Numbered from the stretch's first letter, positions 10,474 through 23,047 are shown. The stretch is 64,000 nucleotides of DNA from Prosthecodimorpha staleyi (GCF_018729455.1 NZ_JAHHZF010000001.1:440902-504901), one strand, 5' to 3'. Numbers and translations are program-made. Notes: generated from the sequence alone by a model not told the origin.

Positions 10474-10754
10474 CACGATCCTCCGGTCCAGGGCGGTCCG
10501 GGCGGACCGCCCGGAGGGAAGCGGGCACGGGCGCGACGCAGTACCTTCTATCGCCCGGCCCGGAGCAATCAAGCCATGACAGGGTTAAGGCGAGGTTTCC
10601 GAAATATTGACGAACCATGAACCTCTGCCCATTTGCGCCGCAAAGGTCGCGGCCTGCCGCCTAAAATCTCAATCCTGCCAAACTCCTGTGCCATTCAGCA
10701 CCGGTCCGTCGGGCTTCCCGCCCCAAACCCGATCTCGCAAGCCGGGAGGCTCCG

Positions 10755-12566
10755 CTGCCGCACGATACCCCCCTCATTACGACGATCGTCGCCGGCCTCG
10801 GGCTCGCCTTCGTTTTCGGCTTTCTCGCGCAGCGCCTCCGCCTGCCGACCATCGCCGGCTACCTCGTCGCGGGCGTCGTGATCGGCCCCTTCACACCCGG
10901 CTACGTGGCGGACCAGAAGCTCGCCGGGGAACTGGCGGAACTGGGCGTCATCCTGCTGATGTTCGGGGTCGGGCTGCATTTCTCGTTGAAGGATCTGCTC
11001 GCGGTGCGCGCCATCGCGGTGCCGGGGGCGATCGGCCAGATCGCGGCGGCGACGCTGCTCGGCATGGGGCTCGCCTGGCTGATGGGCTGGTCGGTCGGCG
11101 CCGGCTTCGTGTTCGGCCTCGCCCTGTCGGTCGCCAGCACGGTAGTGCTGCTGCGCGCCCTGCAGGAACGGCGCATCGTGGAGACCGAGCGCGGCCGCAT
11201 CGCCGTCGGCTGGCTGATCGTCGAAGACATCGCGATGGTCCTGACCCTGGTCCTGCTGCCGCCGCTCGCCGGCATGCTCGGCGGCACCGTCCCGGCGGAA
11301 AGCACCGGCGGGCTGGCCGCTTCCTTCGGCTTCACCTCGATCTGGGCGACGCTCGGCCTCACCGCGATCAAGATCGCCGCCTTCGTCACCCTGATGCTGG
11401 TCTTCGGCCGCAAGCTGATCCCCTGGCTGCTGCATGCGGTCGCCCATTCGGGATCGCGCGAATTGTTTCGCCTGTCCGTGCTCGCCCTGGCGCTCGGCGT
11501 CGCCTACGGCTCGTCGGCCCTGTTCGGGGTATCCTTCGCGCTCGGCGCCTTCTTCGCCGGCATGGTGATGGCGGAATCGCCGCTCTCGACCCAGGCCGCC
11601 CGCGAGACCTTGCCGCTGCGCGACGCCTTCGCGGTGCTGTTCTTCGTCTCCGTCGGCATGCTGTTCGACCCCGCCGCCCTGCTGCAGGCCCCGATCGGGG
11701 TGATCGCGACCTTCCTGGTCATCGTTCTGGGCAAGTCGGTCGTCGCCTACCTGATCGTGATCGGCTTCCGCTATCCGCGCGCCACCGCCCTGACCATCGC
11801 GGTCAGCCTCGCCCAGATCGGCGAATTCTCCTTCATCCTGATCGTGCTCGGCCGCCAGCTCGGCATCGTCCCGGAAGGCGCCCAGGACCTGGTCGTCGCC
11901 GGCGCGCTCGTGTCGATCCTGATCAATCCCCTCCTGTTCCTGGCTCTGGACCGCTGGCAGCATCGGACCGAGGCGAAGGCCGAGGCCGCGGAAGCCGCCG
12001 AAAAGGCGCATTCCGAGCCGGCCGCGACCAAGCCGGACGGCGAGGCCGCCGCGGCCCCCACCGCACTGACCGGCCATGCCGTTCTGGTCGGGTACGGCCG
12101 GGTCGGACGCCGGGTGGCGGAAGCGCTGAAGGCCGGCGGGCAGGCCTTCCTGGTCATCGAGGCGGAGGCCGATGCGACCACCCCGCTCGCCGCCGCCGGC
12201 ATCGAGACCCATGTCGGTACGGCCGGCGAACCCGGCATGCTGGAGCGGATCAACCTCGCCGGCGCGCGCTGGGTGATCTCCGCCATTCCGGACGCTTTCG
12301 AGGCCGGCGCGCTGATCGAACGGGCCCGCAGCGCCAATCCGAATGTCCGCATCGTCGCCCGGGCGGCCGGCCCCGAGGCGGTCGACTATCTGAAGGGGCT
12401 CGGCGCCGACGTGATCCTGGTCGGCGAGGAAGAGATCGCCGCCGGCATGATCCGCGCGACCATCGGCGGTGCCCCGCCGACCCCGCCGCGCGCCGCCGCC
12501 GCCGGTCCCTCACCATCGGCCCCGGCTTCCGGCGGCATGGCCGATCCGGGCGGACTCGAACACTGA
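10755..12566 (+). CDS. ybaL: YbaL-type CPA2 cation/proton antiporter with TrkA-N domain, CTG start
   Basis: About 603 residues: a CPA2 (KefB/C-like) membrane domain of 12-13 segments, a short charged linker, and a C-terminal Rossmann TrkA-N domain beginning VLVGYGRVGRRVAEAL. The first ATG/GTG/TTG in frame is GTG at 10878, which would delete the first transmembrane helix. Starting at CTG 10755 restores LPHDTPLITTIVAGL, matching the E. coli YbaL N-terminus (MHHATPLITTIV) residue for residue in register, and GGGAGG lies 5 bases before that CTG. No other start codon lies between the upstream stop (10662) and 10878. Presumed function: potassium or other cation efflux coupled to proton entry, gated by nucleotide binding. 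Confidence 0.9.
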   Translation: MPHDTPLITTIVAGLGLAFVFGFLAQRLRLPTIAGYLVAGVVIGPFTPGYVADQKLAGELAELGVILLMFGVGLHFSLKDLLAVRAIAVPGAIGQIAAATLLGMGLAWLMGWSVGAGFVFGLALSVASTVVLLRALQERRIVETERGRIAVGWLIVEDIAMVLTLVLLPPLAGMLGGTVPAESTGGLAASFGFTSIWATLGLTAIKIAAFVTLMLVFGRKLIPWLLHAVAHSGSRELFRLSVLALALGVAYGSSALFGVSFALGAFFAGMVMAESPLSTQAARETLPLRDAFAVLFFVSVGMLFDPAALLQAPIGVIATFLVIVLGKSVVAYLIVIGFRYPRATALTIAVSLAQIGEFSFILIVLGRQLGIVPEGAQDLVVAGALVSILINPLLFLALDRWQHRTEAKAEAAEAAEKAHSEPAATKPDGEAAAAPTALTGHAVLVGYGRVGRRVAEALKAGGQAFLVIEAEADATTPLAAAGIETHVGTAGEPGMLERINLAGARWVISAIPDAFEAGALIERARSANPNVRIVARAAGPEAVDYLKGLGADVILVGEEEIAAGMIRATIGGAPPTPPRAAAAGPSPSAPASGGMADPGGLEH

Positions 12567-12600
12567 CGCCCCCCCGCGACTTGCGGTGATCGCAGGTACC

Positions 12601-13431
12601 CTAGCCCTCGTCGCCACCCTCCCCGCCCTTCGGCTCGACATTGCGATGCGCGTGGCGGGCGGCGGTCGGGCGGGTCGGGCGGCGCTCCAGGGCGGACAGC
12701 ACGCCGCGCAGCGAGCGGACCTCCTGCTCGGTCAAGCGGGCCTTCTGAAAGATCGAGCGGAGGTTGCGGACCATGCTGCCGCGCTTCTCGGGTGGACGGA
12801 AAAACTCGACCGTGTCGAGCGCCGTCTCCAGATGACCGAAGAAGCCGAGCACGTCATCCTTGCTGGCCAGCGGCGAGCGCTCCTTCTCGGGGAACGGCGT
12901 CCAGGCCGTATCGCCGATCACCACCTTGCGCCACTCATAGGCGACGGTCAGCACCGCCTGGCCGAGATTCAGCGACGGGAAGGCCGGATCGATCGGGATG
13001 GTCAGGATGGCATCGGCCAGCCCGACCTCGTCCGAGGTCAACCCATTGCGTTCGCGCCCGAAGACCAGCCCGACCGCCTCGCCGCGGTCGATCGCGGCGC
13101 GCAGCAGCGGCGCGGCAGTGGCCGGGGAGACGACCGGCTTGGCGATGTCATGCGCCCGGGCCGTGGTGGCGAAGACGGTGTTGAGGCCGCTGAGCGCCGC
13201 CTCGAGCGTCGGGAAGGTCTCGACCGGATCGAGAATCGCATCCGAGCCGGACGCCATGGCGATCGCCTTGTCGTTCGGGAACGGTTCGCGCGGATCGACC
13301 AGGCGCAGCCGGCGCAGCCCGAAATTGGCCATGGCTCGCATCGCCGCGCCGACATTCTCGGCCATCTGGGTGCCGACCAGGATGACGACGGGGGCTGCAG
13401 AGGGCGGCGGGGCGGTCTCGGATGACGTCAT
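12601..13431 (-). CDS. trmJ: tRNA (cytidine/uridine-2'-O-)-methyltransferase TrmJ
   Basis: A 276-residue SPOUT-class RNA methyltransferase. VVILVGTQMAENVGAAMRAM at the N-terminus and the C-terminal knot (VGLVFGRERNGLTSDEV, then IPIDPAFPSLNLGQAVL) are the three SpoU motifs in order; the NLGQAV motif is characteristic of TrmJ, which methylates the 2'-OH of position 32 in some tRNAs. A helical, charged C-terminal extension carries the extra dimer region typical of TrmJ and ends Gly/Glu-rich. It is convergent with ybaL (34 bases between stops) and divergent from the gene at 13488. Confidence 0.93.
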   Translation of the reverse strand: MTSSETAPPPSAAPVVILVGTQMAENVGAAMRAMANFGLRRLRLVDPREPFPNDKAIAMASGSDAILDPVETFPTLEAALSGLNTVFATTARAHDIAKPVVSPATAAPLLRAAIDRGEAVGLVFGRERNGLTSDEVGLADAILTIPIDPAFPSLNLGQAVLTVAYEWRKVVIGDTAWTPFPEKERSPLASKDDVLGFFGHLETALDTVEFFRPPEKRGSMVRNLRSIFQKARLTEQEVRSLRGVLSALERRPTRPTAARHAHRNVEPKGGEGGDEG

Positions 13432-13487
13432 TCCGTGTCTTCTCTGTCTGTCTGGCGCGTTTCCGCTTCCTCATATAGGCGGCAGGC

Positions 13488-13958
13488 ATGTTGCGCCATC
13501 GAAGCCCGGTCCGCACCATTGGCCTGACGTTCCGGCTCTGCCTCCTGATCGGACTGGCGGTGGCCACAGGTCATCCGGCTCGCGCGGCCTGCGGACTGGA
13601 CCAGCCGGGCTATCGCGACGCCGCCGGCGCCTGTGTCGGGTGGCCCCAACTCGAGGGCCGCTGCGGCGTGCCGCCGGAGACGCGCTGCACCCCGGACGAG
13701 CCCGATCCGGCCGCCGCCCGGATCGTCGCGACGCCGCGCGGCGACCCGTCGCTGCCCGCCTGCAAGGGCTGCGGCTGCAAGGGAGGCCCGGGCTATCGCG
13801 GCCCGGACGGCCGCTGCGCCGGCTGGAAGGACCTGTCCCGCACCTGCGGCACGCCCCTGCCCGGCCGCTGCACCGCGGAAGGGCCGGCCGCGGAAGCCGG
13901 CGCGGTCGCCGACCAGCAGGACATGATCCGCGCGCGCAGTCACCGAAAGTCGCCCTGA
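13488..13958 (+). CDS. Exported Cys-rich protein with two repeated modules
   Basis: A 156-residue protein of unknown function. The first 33 residues are a signal peptide (hydrophobic LCLLIGLAVATG, then ARA|AC). The mature part holds two copies of one module of about 32 residues: C-x5-GYRDAAGACVGWPQLEGRCG ending PETRC, and C-x4-GYRGPDGRCAGWKDLSRTCG ending PGRC. Each has four Cys with matching spacing, so two disulphide-bonded knots are likely in the periplasm or outside. A CKGCGC cluster lies before the second module, and a Pro/Asp-rich linker joins the two. I do not know the family. icd begins 149 bases downstream on the same strand, but it is probably independent. Confidence 0.72.
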   Translation: MLRHRSPVRTIGLTFRLCLLIGLAVATGHPARAACGLDQPGYRDAAGACVGWPQLEGRCGVPPETRCTPDEPDPAAARIVATPRGDPSLPACKGCGCKGGPGYRGPDGRCAGWKDLSRTCGTPLPGRCTAEGPAAEAGAVADQQDMIRARSHRKSP

Positions 13959-14107
13959 TCGGCCGGCCCATCCCCGAACGGATACCTTGGCGGCGGCATG
14001 TCGTCGCGCTATAGACGCACGACTTTTCGCAGGCGCACAATCGCCATGCCGAGCCGGCATGCGAACCCGCCGCGGGGGCATTTCCGTTCCAACCGAGGGA
14101 ACCCAAG

Positions 14108-15325
14108 ATGGCGAAGATCAAGGTAGCCAATCCGGTCGTCGATCTCGACGGCGATGAGATGACCCGCATCATCTGGCAGCTCATCAAAGACAAGCTGATC
14201 TTCCCCTATCTCGACCTTCAGATCGAGTATTACGACCTCTCGGTCGAGAACCGCGACGCCACCAACGATCAGGTCACCGTCGACGCCGCCAACGCCATCA
14301 AGAAGCACGGCGTCGGCATCAAATGCGCGACCATCACGCCCGACGAAGCGCGCGTGGCGGAATTCAACCTCAAGAAGATGTGGAAGTCGCCGAACGGGAC
14401 GATCCGCAACATCCTCGGCGGCGTGATCTTCCGTGAGCCGATCATCTGCAAGAACGTGCCGCGCCTGGTGCCGGGCTGGACCCAGCCGATCATCGTCGGC
14501 CGCCACGCCTTCGGCGATCAGTATCGCGCGACCGACTTCGTCGTACCCGGCAAGGGCAAGCTGACCATCAAGTTCGTCGGCGAGGACGGCAAGACGATCG
14601 AGCACGAAGTGTTCGACTTCCCCGGCGGCGGCGTCGCCATGGCGATGTACAACCTTGACGAATCGATCAAGGAATTCGCCCGCGCTTCGCTGAACTACGG
14701 CCTGATGCGCAACTATCCGGTCTATCTCTCGACCAAGAACACCATCCTGAAGGCCTATGACGGCCGCTTCAAGGATATCTTCCAGGAGATTTACGAGGCC
14801 GAGTTCAAGGCCGAGTTCGAGAAGCGCAAGCTCGTCTACGAGCATCGCCTGATCGACGACATGGTCGCCTCGGCACTGAAGTGGTCCGGCGGCTATATCT
14901 GGGCCTGCAAGAACTATGACGGCGACGTGCAGTCCGACACCGTCGCTCAGGGCTTCGGCTCGCTCGGCCTGATGACCTCCGTGCTGGTCACGCCCGACGG
15001 CCGCACCGTCGAGGCCGAGGCCGCCCACGGCACCGTCACGCGCCACTATCGCGAGCACCAGAAGGGCAAGGAGACCTCGACCAACTCGATCGCCTCCATC
15101 TTCGCCTGGACCCGTGGCCTCGCCCATCGCGCCAAGCTCGACGACAATGCCGATCTCGCCAAGTTCGCCGCGACCCTCGAGAAGGTCTGCGTCGACACGG
15201 TCGAAGCCGGCGCGATGACCAAGGATCTCGCCCTCCTGGTCGGCGCCGACCAGAAGTGGCTTTCCACCACCGGCTTCCTGGAGAAGATCGCCAGCAATCT
15301 CGAAGCCGAGATGGCCAAGTGGTGA
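14108..15325 (+). CDS. icd: NADP-dependent isocitrate dehydrogenase
   Basis: Encodes 405 residues of the homodimeric, eukaryote-like class II NADP isocitrate dehydrogenase used by alphaproteobacteria. It decarboxylates isocitrate to 2-oxoglutarate in the TCA cycle, producing NADPH. Recognisable motifs are [16 protein letters not shown] at the N-terminus, the substrate-binding SPNGTIRN, and the metal/NADP region [19 protein letters not shown] followed by [19 protein letters not shown] precedes the ATG by a short spacer. It is a single-gene unit with its own terminator. Confidence 0.98.
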   Translation: MAKIKVANPVVDLDGDEMTRIIWQLIKDKLIFPYLDLQIEYYDLSVENRDATNDQVTVDAANAIKKHGVGIKCATITPDEARVAEFNLKKMWKSPNGTIRNILGGVIFREPIICKNVPRLVPGWTQPIIVGRHAFGDQYRATDFVVPGKGKLTIKFVGEDGKTIEHEVFDFPGGGVAMAMYNLDESIKEFARASLNYGLMRNYPVYLSTKNTILKAYDGRFKDIFQEIYEAEFKAEFEKRKLVYEHRLIDDMVASALKWSGGYIWACKNYDGDVQSDTVAQGFGSLGLMTSVLVTPDGRTVEAEAAHGTVTRHYREHQKGKETSTNSIASIFAWTRGLAHRAKLDDNADLAKFAATLEKVCVDTVEAGAMTKDLALLVGADQKWLSTTGFLEKIASNLEAEMAKW

Positions 15326-15360
15326 GCCGATCCGGCGCGAGCGGATCGCTTTGAGCGCAG

Positions 15361-15390
15361 CGGCGGGCCCGAGGGCCCGCCGTTCTTTTT
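15361..15390 (+). terminator. Rho-independent terminator of icd
   Basis: A nearly perfect stem (CGGCGGGCCC 15361-15370 with GGGCCCGCCG 15373-15382) is followed by TTCTTTTT. It starts 35 bases after the icd stop and lies between icd and the convergent LysE-type gene. Confidence 0.93.
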
Positions 15391-15415
15391 CTCGGAACAT
15401 TCCTCCAGGGCTGCC

Positions 15416-16027
15416 TCAGCGCTCGACGGCGACGAGGCGCAGGCCGAGGCCGACGAAGGCCAGCGCGAACAGGCGGCGCATCCAGACGACCACCCGCGGC
15501 CGCGCCATCACGGCGCGCCGCACGGAGCCGGCGGCGATGCCGTAGAGCGCGAAGACCGCGAAGGTGATGGCCATGAACAGGCCTGACAGTTCCAGCATGG
15601 GCACGACCGCGTCAGGGCTGTGCGCCGGCAGAAACTGCGGCAGGAAGGCCATGAAGAACAGCGGCAGCTTCGGATTGAGCAGGTTGACCGCGATGGCCTC
15701 GATCACGATCCGCCCGGCCGGCAGGTTCCGCCCGGCCGCCTCGACGCCGAGCGCACTGGCATCGCGCAGCGTGCGCCAGGCCATCGCCAGCAGATAGGCG
15801 ACGCCGGCATAGCGCAGCATGTCGAAGGCGAGCGCACTGGTGTGGAACAGCGCCGCGAGCCCGGTCAGCGCCGCGGCGAGATGCGGGACGATGCCCAAGG
15901 TGCAGCCGGCGGCCGCCACCACGCCCGCCCATCGGCCGCCGGCCAGCGCGGTCGAAAGAGTATAGAGGACACCGGTCCCGGGCGACGCGACGACGATCAA
16001 GGTGACGAGAAGGAACTCTGTGGTCAT
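15416..16027 (-). CDS. LysE/RhtB-family amino-acid exporter
   Basis: A 203-residue inner-membrane protein with six predicted hydrophobic segments. It begins TTEFLLVTLIVVASPGTGVLYTL, close to the LysE/RhtB signature in which a PGP/PGT turn follows the first helix, and continues with AGCTLGIVPHLAAAL and NPKLPLFFMAFLPQF, a second family signature. The family exports amino acids or derivatives with proton antiport. The start at 16027 is chosen over 16075 because AGGGAG lies about 10 bases upstream and the first helix then begins at residue 4. It is 96 bases downstream of an AraC regulator on the same strand; such pairs commonly act as regulator and exporter. Substrate unknown. Confidence 0.88.
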   Translation of the reverse strand: MTTEFLLVTLIVVASPGTGVLYTLSTALAGGRWAGVVAAAGCTLGIVPHLAAALTGLAALFHTSALAFDMLRYAGVAYLLAMAWRTLRDASALGVEAAGRNLPAGRIVIEAIAVNLLNPKLPLFFMAFLPQFLPAHSPDAVVPMLELSGLFMAITFAVFALYGIAAGSVRRAVMARPRVVVWMRRLFALAFVGLGLRLVAVER

Positions 16028-16123
16028 GGATGGCGGCTCCCTGCGGCCGGCGACAGGCCCGGCCAAGCCCGTCATTGGAGGCCGGGACGCGCCGCTGCGT
16101 CTTGAAGCCGATTGCGGACGGGA

Positions 16124-16984
16124 TCAGCGGCAGGCAGCGCGATAGCGTGCCGGAGTGATGCCGAACTGCCGGGAAAAGGCGCGAGTCAGATGGCTCTGGT
16201 CGGCGAAACCGGCCTTCAGGGCCGCCTCGACTGGGGTATCGCCCGCCGCCAGACAGACGCGTGCCAGCCCGACGCGCCGCTGCAGGCGGTAGGCCGCGGG
16301 TGAGACGCCGAGTGCGCGCTCGAAGGCCCTGAGCACCTGGAAGCGCCCGAGACCGGCGAGCGCCGCCAGTTCGGCGAGCGTGGCCGGCATCTCCGGCGCT
16401 TCGTCGAGCCGCTGCCGCACCCGCGCGACGGACGCGGGCAGGTCCGGCCGGGGACCGCGCCGATTGCCGTACCGGCCGAACAGGCGGGCCAGGACCGCAG
16501 CCAGAACCTCGTCGCCGGGCAGGCTGTCGGTCGATGCGACGCTCAAGGCCCGGGCGGCACCGAGCAGGCGGGCGGCCAGATCGTCATCGGCGATGACCGG
16601 CTGGACGATCGCGTCGGCGTGCGATCCGAGGTCGTCGAGGACCGCACCGGCGGTCGCCGGATCGAGATACAGCATGGTCCAGGCACGGCGCACACCGCCG
16701 ACCGCCAGTCCGTCGTGCATCTCGCCGGGATTGACCGTGATGACCGACCCGGCGCCGGCTTCGACCATGCCGCGGCCGCTCCATGAGCGCTGCCATCCCC
16801 CAGTCAGCACGCCGACCCCGAACTGGTCGTGACTGTGGCGCGGAAAGCTGCGATCGGTCTCGAGCCGGCGCACTTCCACACCGGCGCGCCCGGTGCGCGG
16901 CTGCACCACGCTATGGTCGCCGCCTTGTGCGGGCGCCCCCCGGCGCTCGGTGCCCGGAGACCCGCCGTCCCAACCTGCGGTCAC
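16124..16984 (-). CDS. AraC-family transcriptional regulator
   Basis: A 286-residue activator-type protein: an N-terminal cupin sensor (SFPRHSHDQFGVGVLTGG, then NPGEMHDG) and a C-terminal double helix-turn-helix (LAELAALAGLGRFQVLRAF and VEAALKAGFADQSHLTRAFSRQFGITPARYR). The arrangement is the common AraC/cupin type that senses a small ligand. Start is GTG at 16984, sharing GTGA with the stop of the upstream channel gene, so translational coupling is likely. The LysE-type exporter follows 96 bases later and is the most probable target, but the ligand is unknown. Confidence 0.9.
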   Translation of the reverse strand: MTAGWDGGSPGTERRGAPAQGGDHSVVQPRTGRAGVEVRRLETDRSFPRHSHDQFGVGVLTGGWQRSWSGRGMVEAGAGSVITVNPGEMHDGLAVGGVRRAWTMLYLDPATAGAVLDDLGSHADAIVQPVIADDDLAARLLGAARALSVASTDSLPGDEVLAAVLARLFGRYGNRRGPRPDLPASVARVRQRLDEAPEMPATLAELAALAGLGRFQVLRAFERALGVSPAAYRLQRRVGLARVCLAAGDTPVEAALKAGFADQSHLTRAFSRQFGITPARYRAACR

Positions 16985-18228
16985 GTCCGACCCTCCGGTC
17001 CCAGTCCGGGCGCTGCATCAATCTCCTCTGTGGCGATATCCCCCTTCGGCGTCACGCCCTCGCGCGCCACCCGGGCGCGGGCGACATGGCGGATATGGTC
17101 CGCCAGCGTATGATTCTTGGCCATCAGATGCTGCAGATCAGTGGCGTCGAGCAGCATCAGCCGGCAGGGCGTCAGCGCGACCACGTCGGCCGAGCGGGTC
17201 GCCTTGCGCAGCACCGCGATCTCGCCGAAGAAGGCGCCGTCGGAGAGACGCACCTTCTCGTCCGGCAGGTCGATTTCGACCGTGCCCGAGGCGATGAAAT
17301 ACATGCAATGGGCCGGCTCGCCCGCATAGGTGATGACCGTGCCGGCCTCGACCGACTGCGCACTGAGGAGCCGGGTCACGTCGGCGATTTCGGCCGCATT
17401 CAGTTCGGCGAACAGCGGCACGCGCGCCACCATGCCCCAGGTGACGACGAAATCGCGCTGGTGGATCTCGCGCGCGAAGGCGGTCGCGATGATGCCGACC
17501 GGCAGGGCGAACATGCAGAAGCCGAACAGCATGACCACCCCGGCCAGCGCCTTGCCGGCGCCCGTGACCGGGACCACGTCGCCATAGCCGACCGTGCTCA
17601 GCGTCGTGACGGCCCAATACATGGCGAGCGGGATCGAGCCGAATCGGTCGGGCTGCACCTCGCCCTCGATGGCATGCATCAGCGAGGCGGCGGAGACGAT
17701 CAGGCCGGCCATCACCACCGCACTCGCCGTCAAGGCGCGCCGCTCGGAGGTCACCGCCTGCACCAGCGACCCCATGCCGGGCGAATAGCGCGACAGCTTG
17801 AGGAAGCGCAGCAGGCGGAAAATGGCCAGGACGTTCAGGTCCCAGATGTCGAGAATGAAGCCCAGAATGGTCGGCGCGAAGGCGAGCAGGTCGACGATCG
17901 CCGAGGGCTGCAGCATAAACCGCAGCCGCGCCCGCAAGGGGCCGATGCGCCGGAACGGCCCGTGCAGGTCGGCCACCCACAGCCGCAGAAGATACTCGGT
18001 GGCGAACAGCAGCACGGTGACCAGTTCGACCGCCAGGAACAGCCCGCCATAGGCACGGGCATAGTGCGGAACCGTCTCCAGGACGACTGCCGACAGATTG
18101 ACGACGATGATGAGAACGATCAGCCGGTTGGCCGCGATGGCCATCCGGTCGCCCGGGCTGGCCAGTTCGAGCAGGTCGTAGACGCGCTGCTTGATCCGCA
18201 GCAGCGACCCGGACGGCATCGGCGACAC
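16981..18228 (-). CDS. Cyclic-nucleotide-gated potassium channel, MloK1-like
   Basis: A 415-residue inner-membrane ion channel. Residues 30-255 hold six transmembrane helices; the S4-like segment near 137-148 carries Arg/Lys at spaced positions (FRLLRFLKLSRY), and the pore has the K+ selectivity filter TVGYGD at 212-217. A cyclic-nucleotide-binding domain follows (about 265-385) with the phosphate-binding cassette FGEIAVL (334-340) and TRSADV. The family prototype is MloK1 of Mesorhizobium, gated by cAMP. It is at the head of a three-gene run with the AraC regulator and LysE exporter; the overlap GTGA suggests the first two are co-translated. Confidence 0.93.
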   Translation of the reverse strand: MSPMPSGSLLRIKQRVYDLLELASPGDRMAIAANRLIVLIIVVNLSAVVLETVPHYARAYGGLFLAVELVTVLLFATEYLLRLWVADLHGPFRRIGPLRARLRFMLQPSAIVDLLAFAPTILGFILDIWDLNVLAIFRLLRFLKLSRYSPGMGSLVQAVTSERRALTASAVVMAGLIVSAASLMHAIEGEVQPDRFGSIPLAMYWAVTTLSTVGYGDVVPVTGAGKALAGVVMLFGFCMFALPVGIIATAFAREIHQRDFVVTWGMVARVPLFAELNAAEIADVTRLLSAQSVEAGTVITYAGEPAHCMYFIASGTVEIDLPDEKVRLSDGAFFGEIAVLRKATRSADVVALTPCRLMLLDATDLQHLMAKNHTLADHIRHVARARVAREGVTPKGDIATEEIDAAPGLGPEGRT

Positions 18229-18244
18229 CTCTCCTGAACGTTCC

Positions 18245-18350
18245 TTAGAGCAAGGTCCGATCAGAGCGGCTCGCTCTGATCGAAAAACGCTTGCGCAAAC
18301 AAAAACATACAGAGCATCTTCCGGTCCACTCAGAGCGGATGATGCTCTGG
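18245..18350. repeat. Palindromic intergenic repeat upstream of the channel gene
   Basis: A composite element starts TTAGAGCA and contains a perfect 10-bp inverted repeat, CGATCAGAGC (18258-18267) with GCTCTGATCG (18273-18282), then an A-rich spacer CAAACAAAAACATA, then a second inverted pair AGAGCATC (18311-18318) with GATGCTCT (18341-18348). The order, two hairpins joined by an A-rich spacer and bounded by AGAGC/GCTCT, matches a repetitive intergenic element family frequent in Hyphomicrobiales genomes. It lies just upstream of the channel start. Confidence 0.75.
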
Positions 18351-18885
18351 TGCGGCGCTCCCAGTCTCTCAGGCAGCATCCTGCCGTGCCGTCATGACGA
18401 AGTCAGCACGGTCCTTCGTCGCGGTCGATGGAGCGCACGCAAAATCGAGAGCCGGCGGCGTCCTGCGCGGCTGAAATCGCCGTCCGTGGCAGGAGCTTGG
18501 CCGGTCGGCCGATGTCCGGCCGTCATCCCGGCGGCAGCGCCGCGTGCCGCCGGCCCGCGCCCCCGCCGCGGCGACACGAACGGGCCATCGACCGAGCCCG
18601 GCAGCCACCCGCCCGGCGGCTCCGGATGACCGCACACCGCGCCGGCCCCGCGGACGGCTCCGCCTGCGGCGAGGCCGCCGATTGCTCGCGAAGCGTCGGC
18701 CGAAACCCCGCCGGGGAGGCAAGCCTGCCCGAGGTGGCAAGCCTGCCCGAACAGGCCAAGCCGCAGCGGGGCGCCGGACCGCGTCCGTCAGGTCACCGGC
18801 ACGACGATCCAGCGACTGTCGGTCCGAGACGCAGGCGCCCGACATCATGCGGCTCGACGGATCGCCCACGGCGATCGCGGCAGCC
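18351..18885. other. Intergenic region without a supported gene
   Basis: This 535-base stretch between the palindromic repeat and the end of alaS holds only Arg/Pro-rich open frames with no plausible RBS or family pattern. It contains short repetitive stretches (for example CCGTCATCCCGGCGGCAGCG near 18519 and two near-copies of GGTGGCAAGCCTGCCCGA around 18716-18750), of the kind seen in degenerate intergenic repeats. I see no RNA gene or terminator that stands out. Confidence 0.5.
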
Positions 18886-21552
<2,667 letters not shown>

Positions 21553-21676
21553 GAACCTGTCGATCCCTTGGTGCTTGCTCGGAAAACCCCGGAGCTTTTA
21601 GCCGCCGGCCGGCCCCCTGTCCACCGCAACGGCACCATTGCCACACGCGAAAGGCCGGCAAATCCACCCGCCCCGC

Positions 21677-21706
21677 AAAAAGGCGCGGCACCGAGGGTAC
21701 CGCGCC
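21677..21706 (-). terminator. Rho-independent terminator between recA and alaS
   Basis: On the minus strand an 11-bp stem with one G-U pair (21706-21696 with 21692-21682, GGCGCGGTACC) is followed by TTTTT (21681-21677). It lies 173 bases after the recA stop. The remaining gap 21553-21879 holds no gene; between the terminator and recA a 13-bp direct repeat (GATCACCGGCCCG at 21720 and 21734) was noted. Confidence 0.85.
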
Positions 21707-21879
21707 GCATCCGTCACCCGATCACCGGCCCGTGATCACCGGCCCGCACCGCGAGGCCGCCAACCGCCATCGCCCGGCGGCAGGGGCCCCGCCGGCCGGG
21801 ACAGCCAACACCGGGGCGCCGTCTCGGGGGACCGCGGCCGGCAGCCCTGCCGCGGGCCGGTCCCGGCGCCTCCGAAGGA

Positions 21880-22968
<1,089 letters not shown>

Positions 22969-23010
22969 TCCATATCACACGCGCCTGACGGCGCGCCAAA
23001 CCGATCTGAT

Positions 23011-23047
23011 GTACTCATTTTGTTCCATATGCGCCAGAGTCTGTCAA
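23011..23047 (-). promoter_or_regulatory. recA promoter with a LexA-type SOS box
   Basis: On the minus strand a -35 hexamer TTGACA (23047-23042) is followed 17 bases later by an AT-rich -10 region (about 23024-23019). Overlapping that -10 region is GAAC-N7-GTAC (23025-23011), close to the alphaproteobacterial LexA consensus of two GAAC/GTTC-type half sites spaced 7 bases; the second half differs at one base. The ATG lies about 45 bases downstream. The rest of 22969-23286 contains G+C-rich inverted repeats near 23264-23280, just after the autotransporter stop, without a T-run. Confidence 0.78.

Noticed and set aside
10662-10878. Possible frameshift or pseudogene at the start of the YbaL-type gene
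   Set aside because: The helix missing from the GTG 10878 start is present in frame upstream with a CTG and a Shine-Dalgarno, so a truncation or frameshift is not needed.
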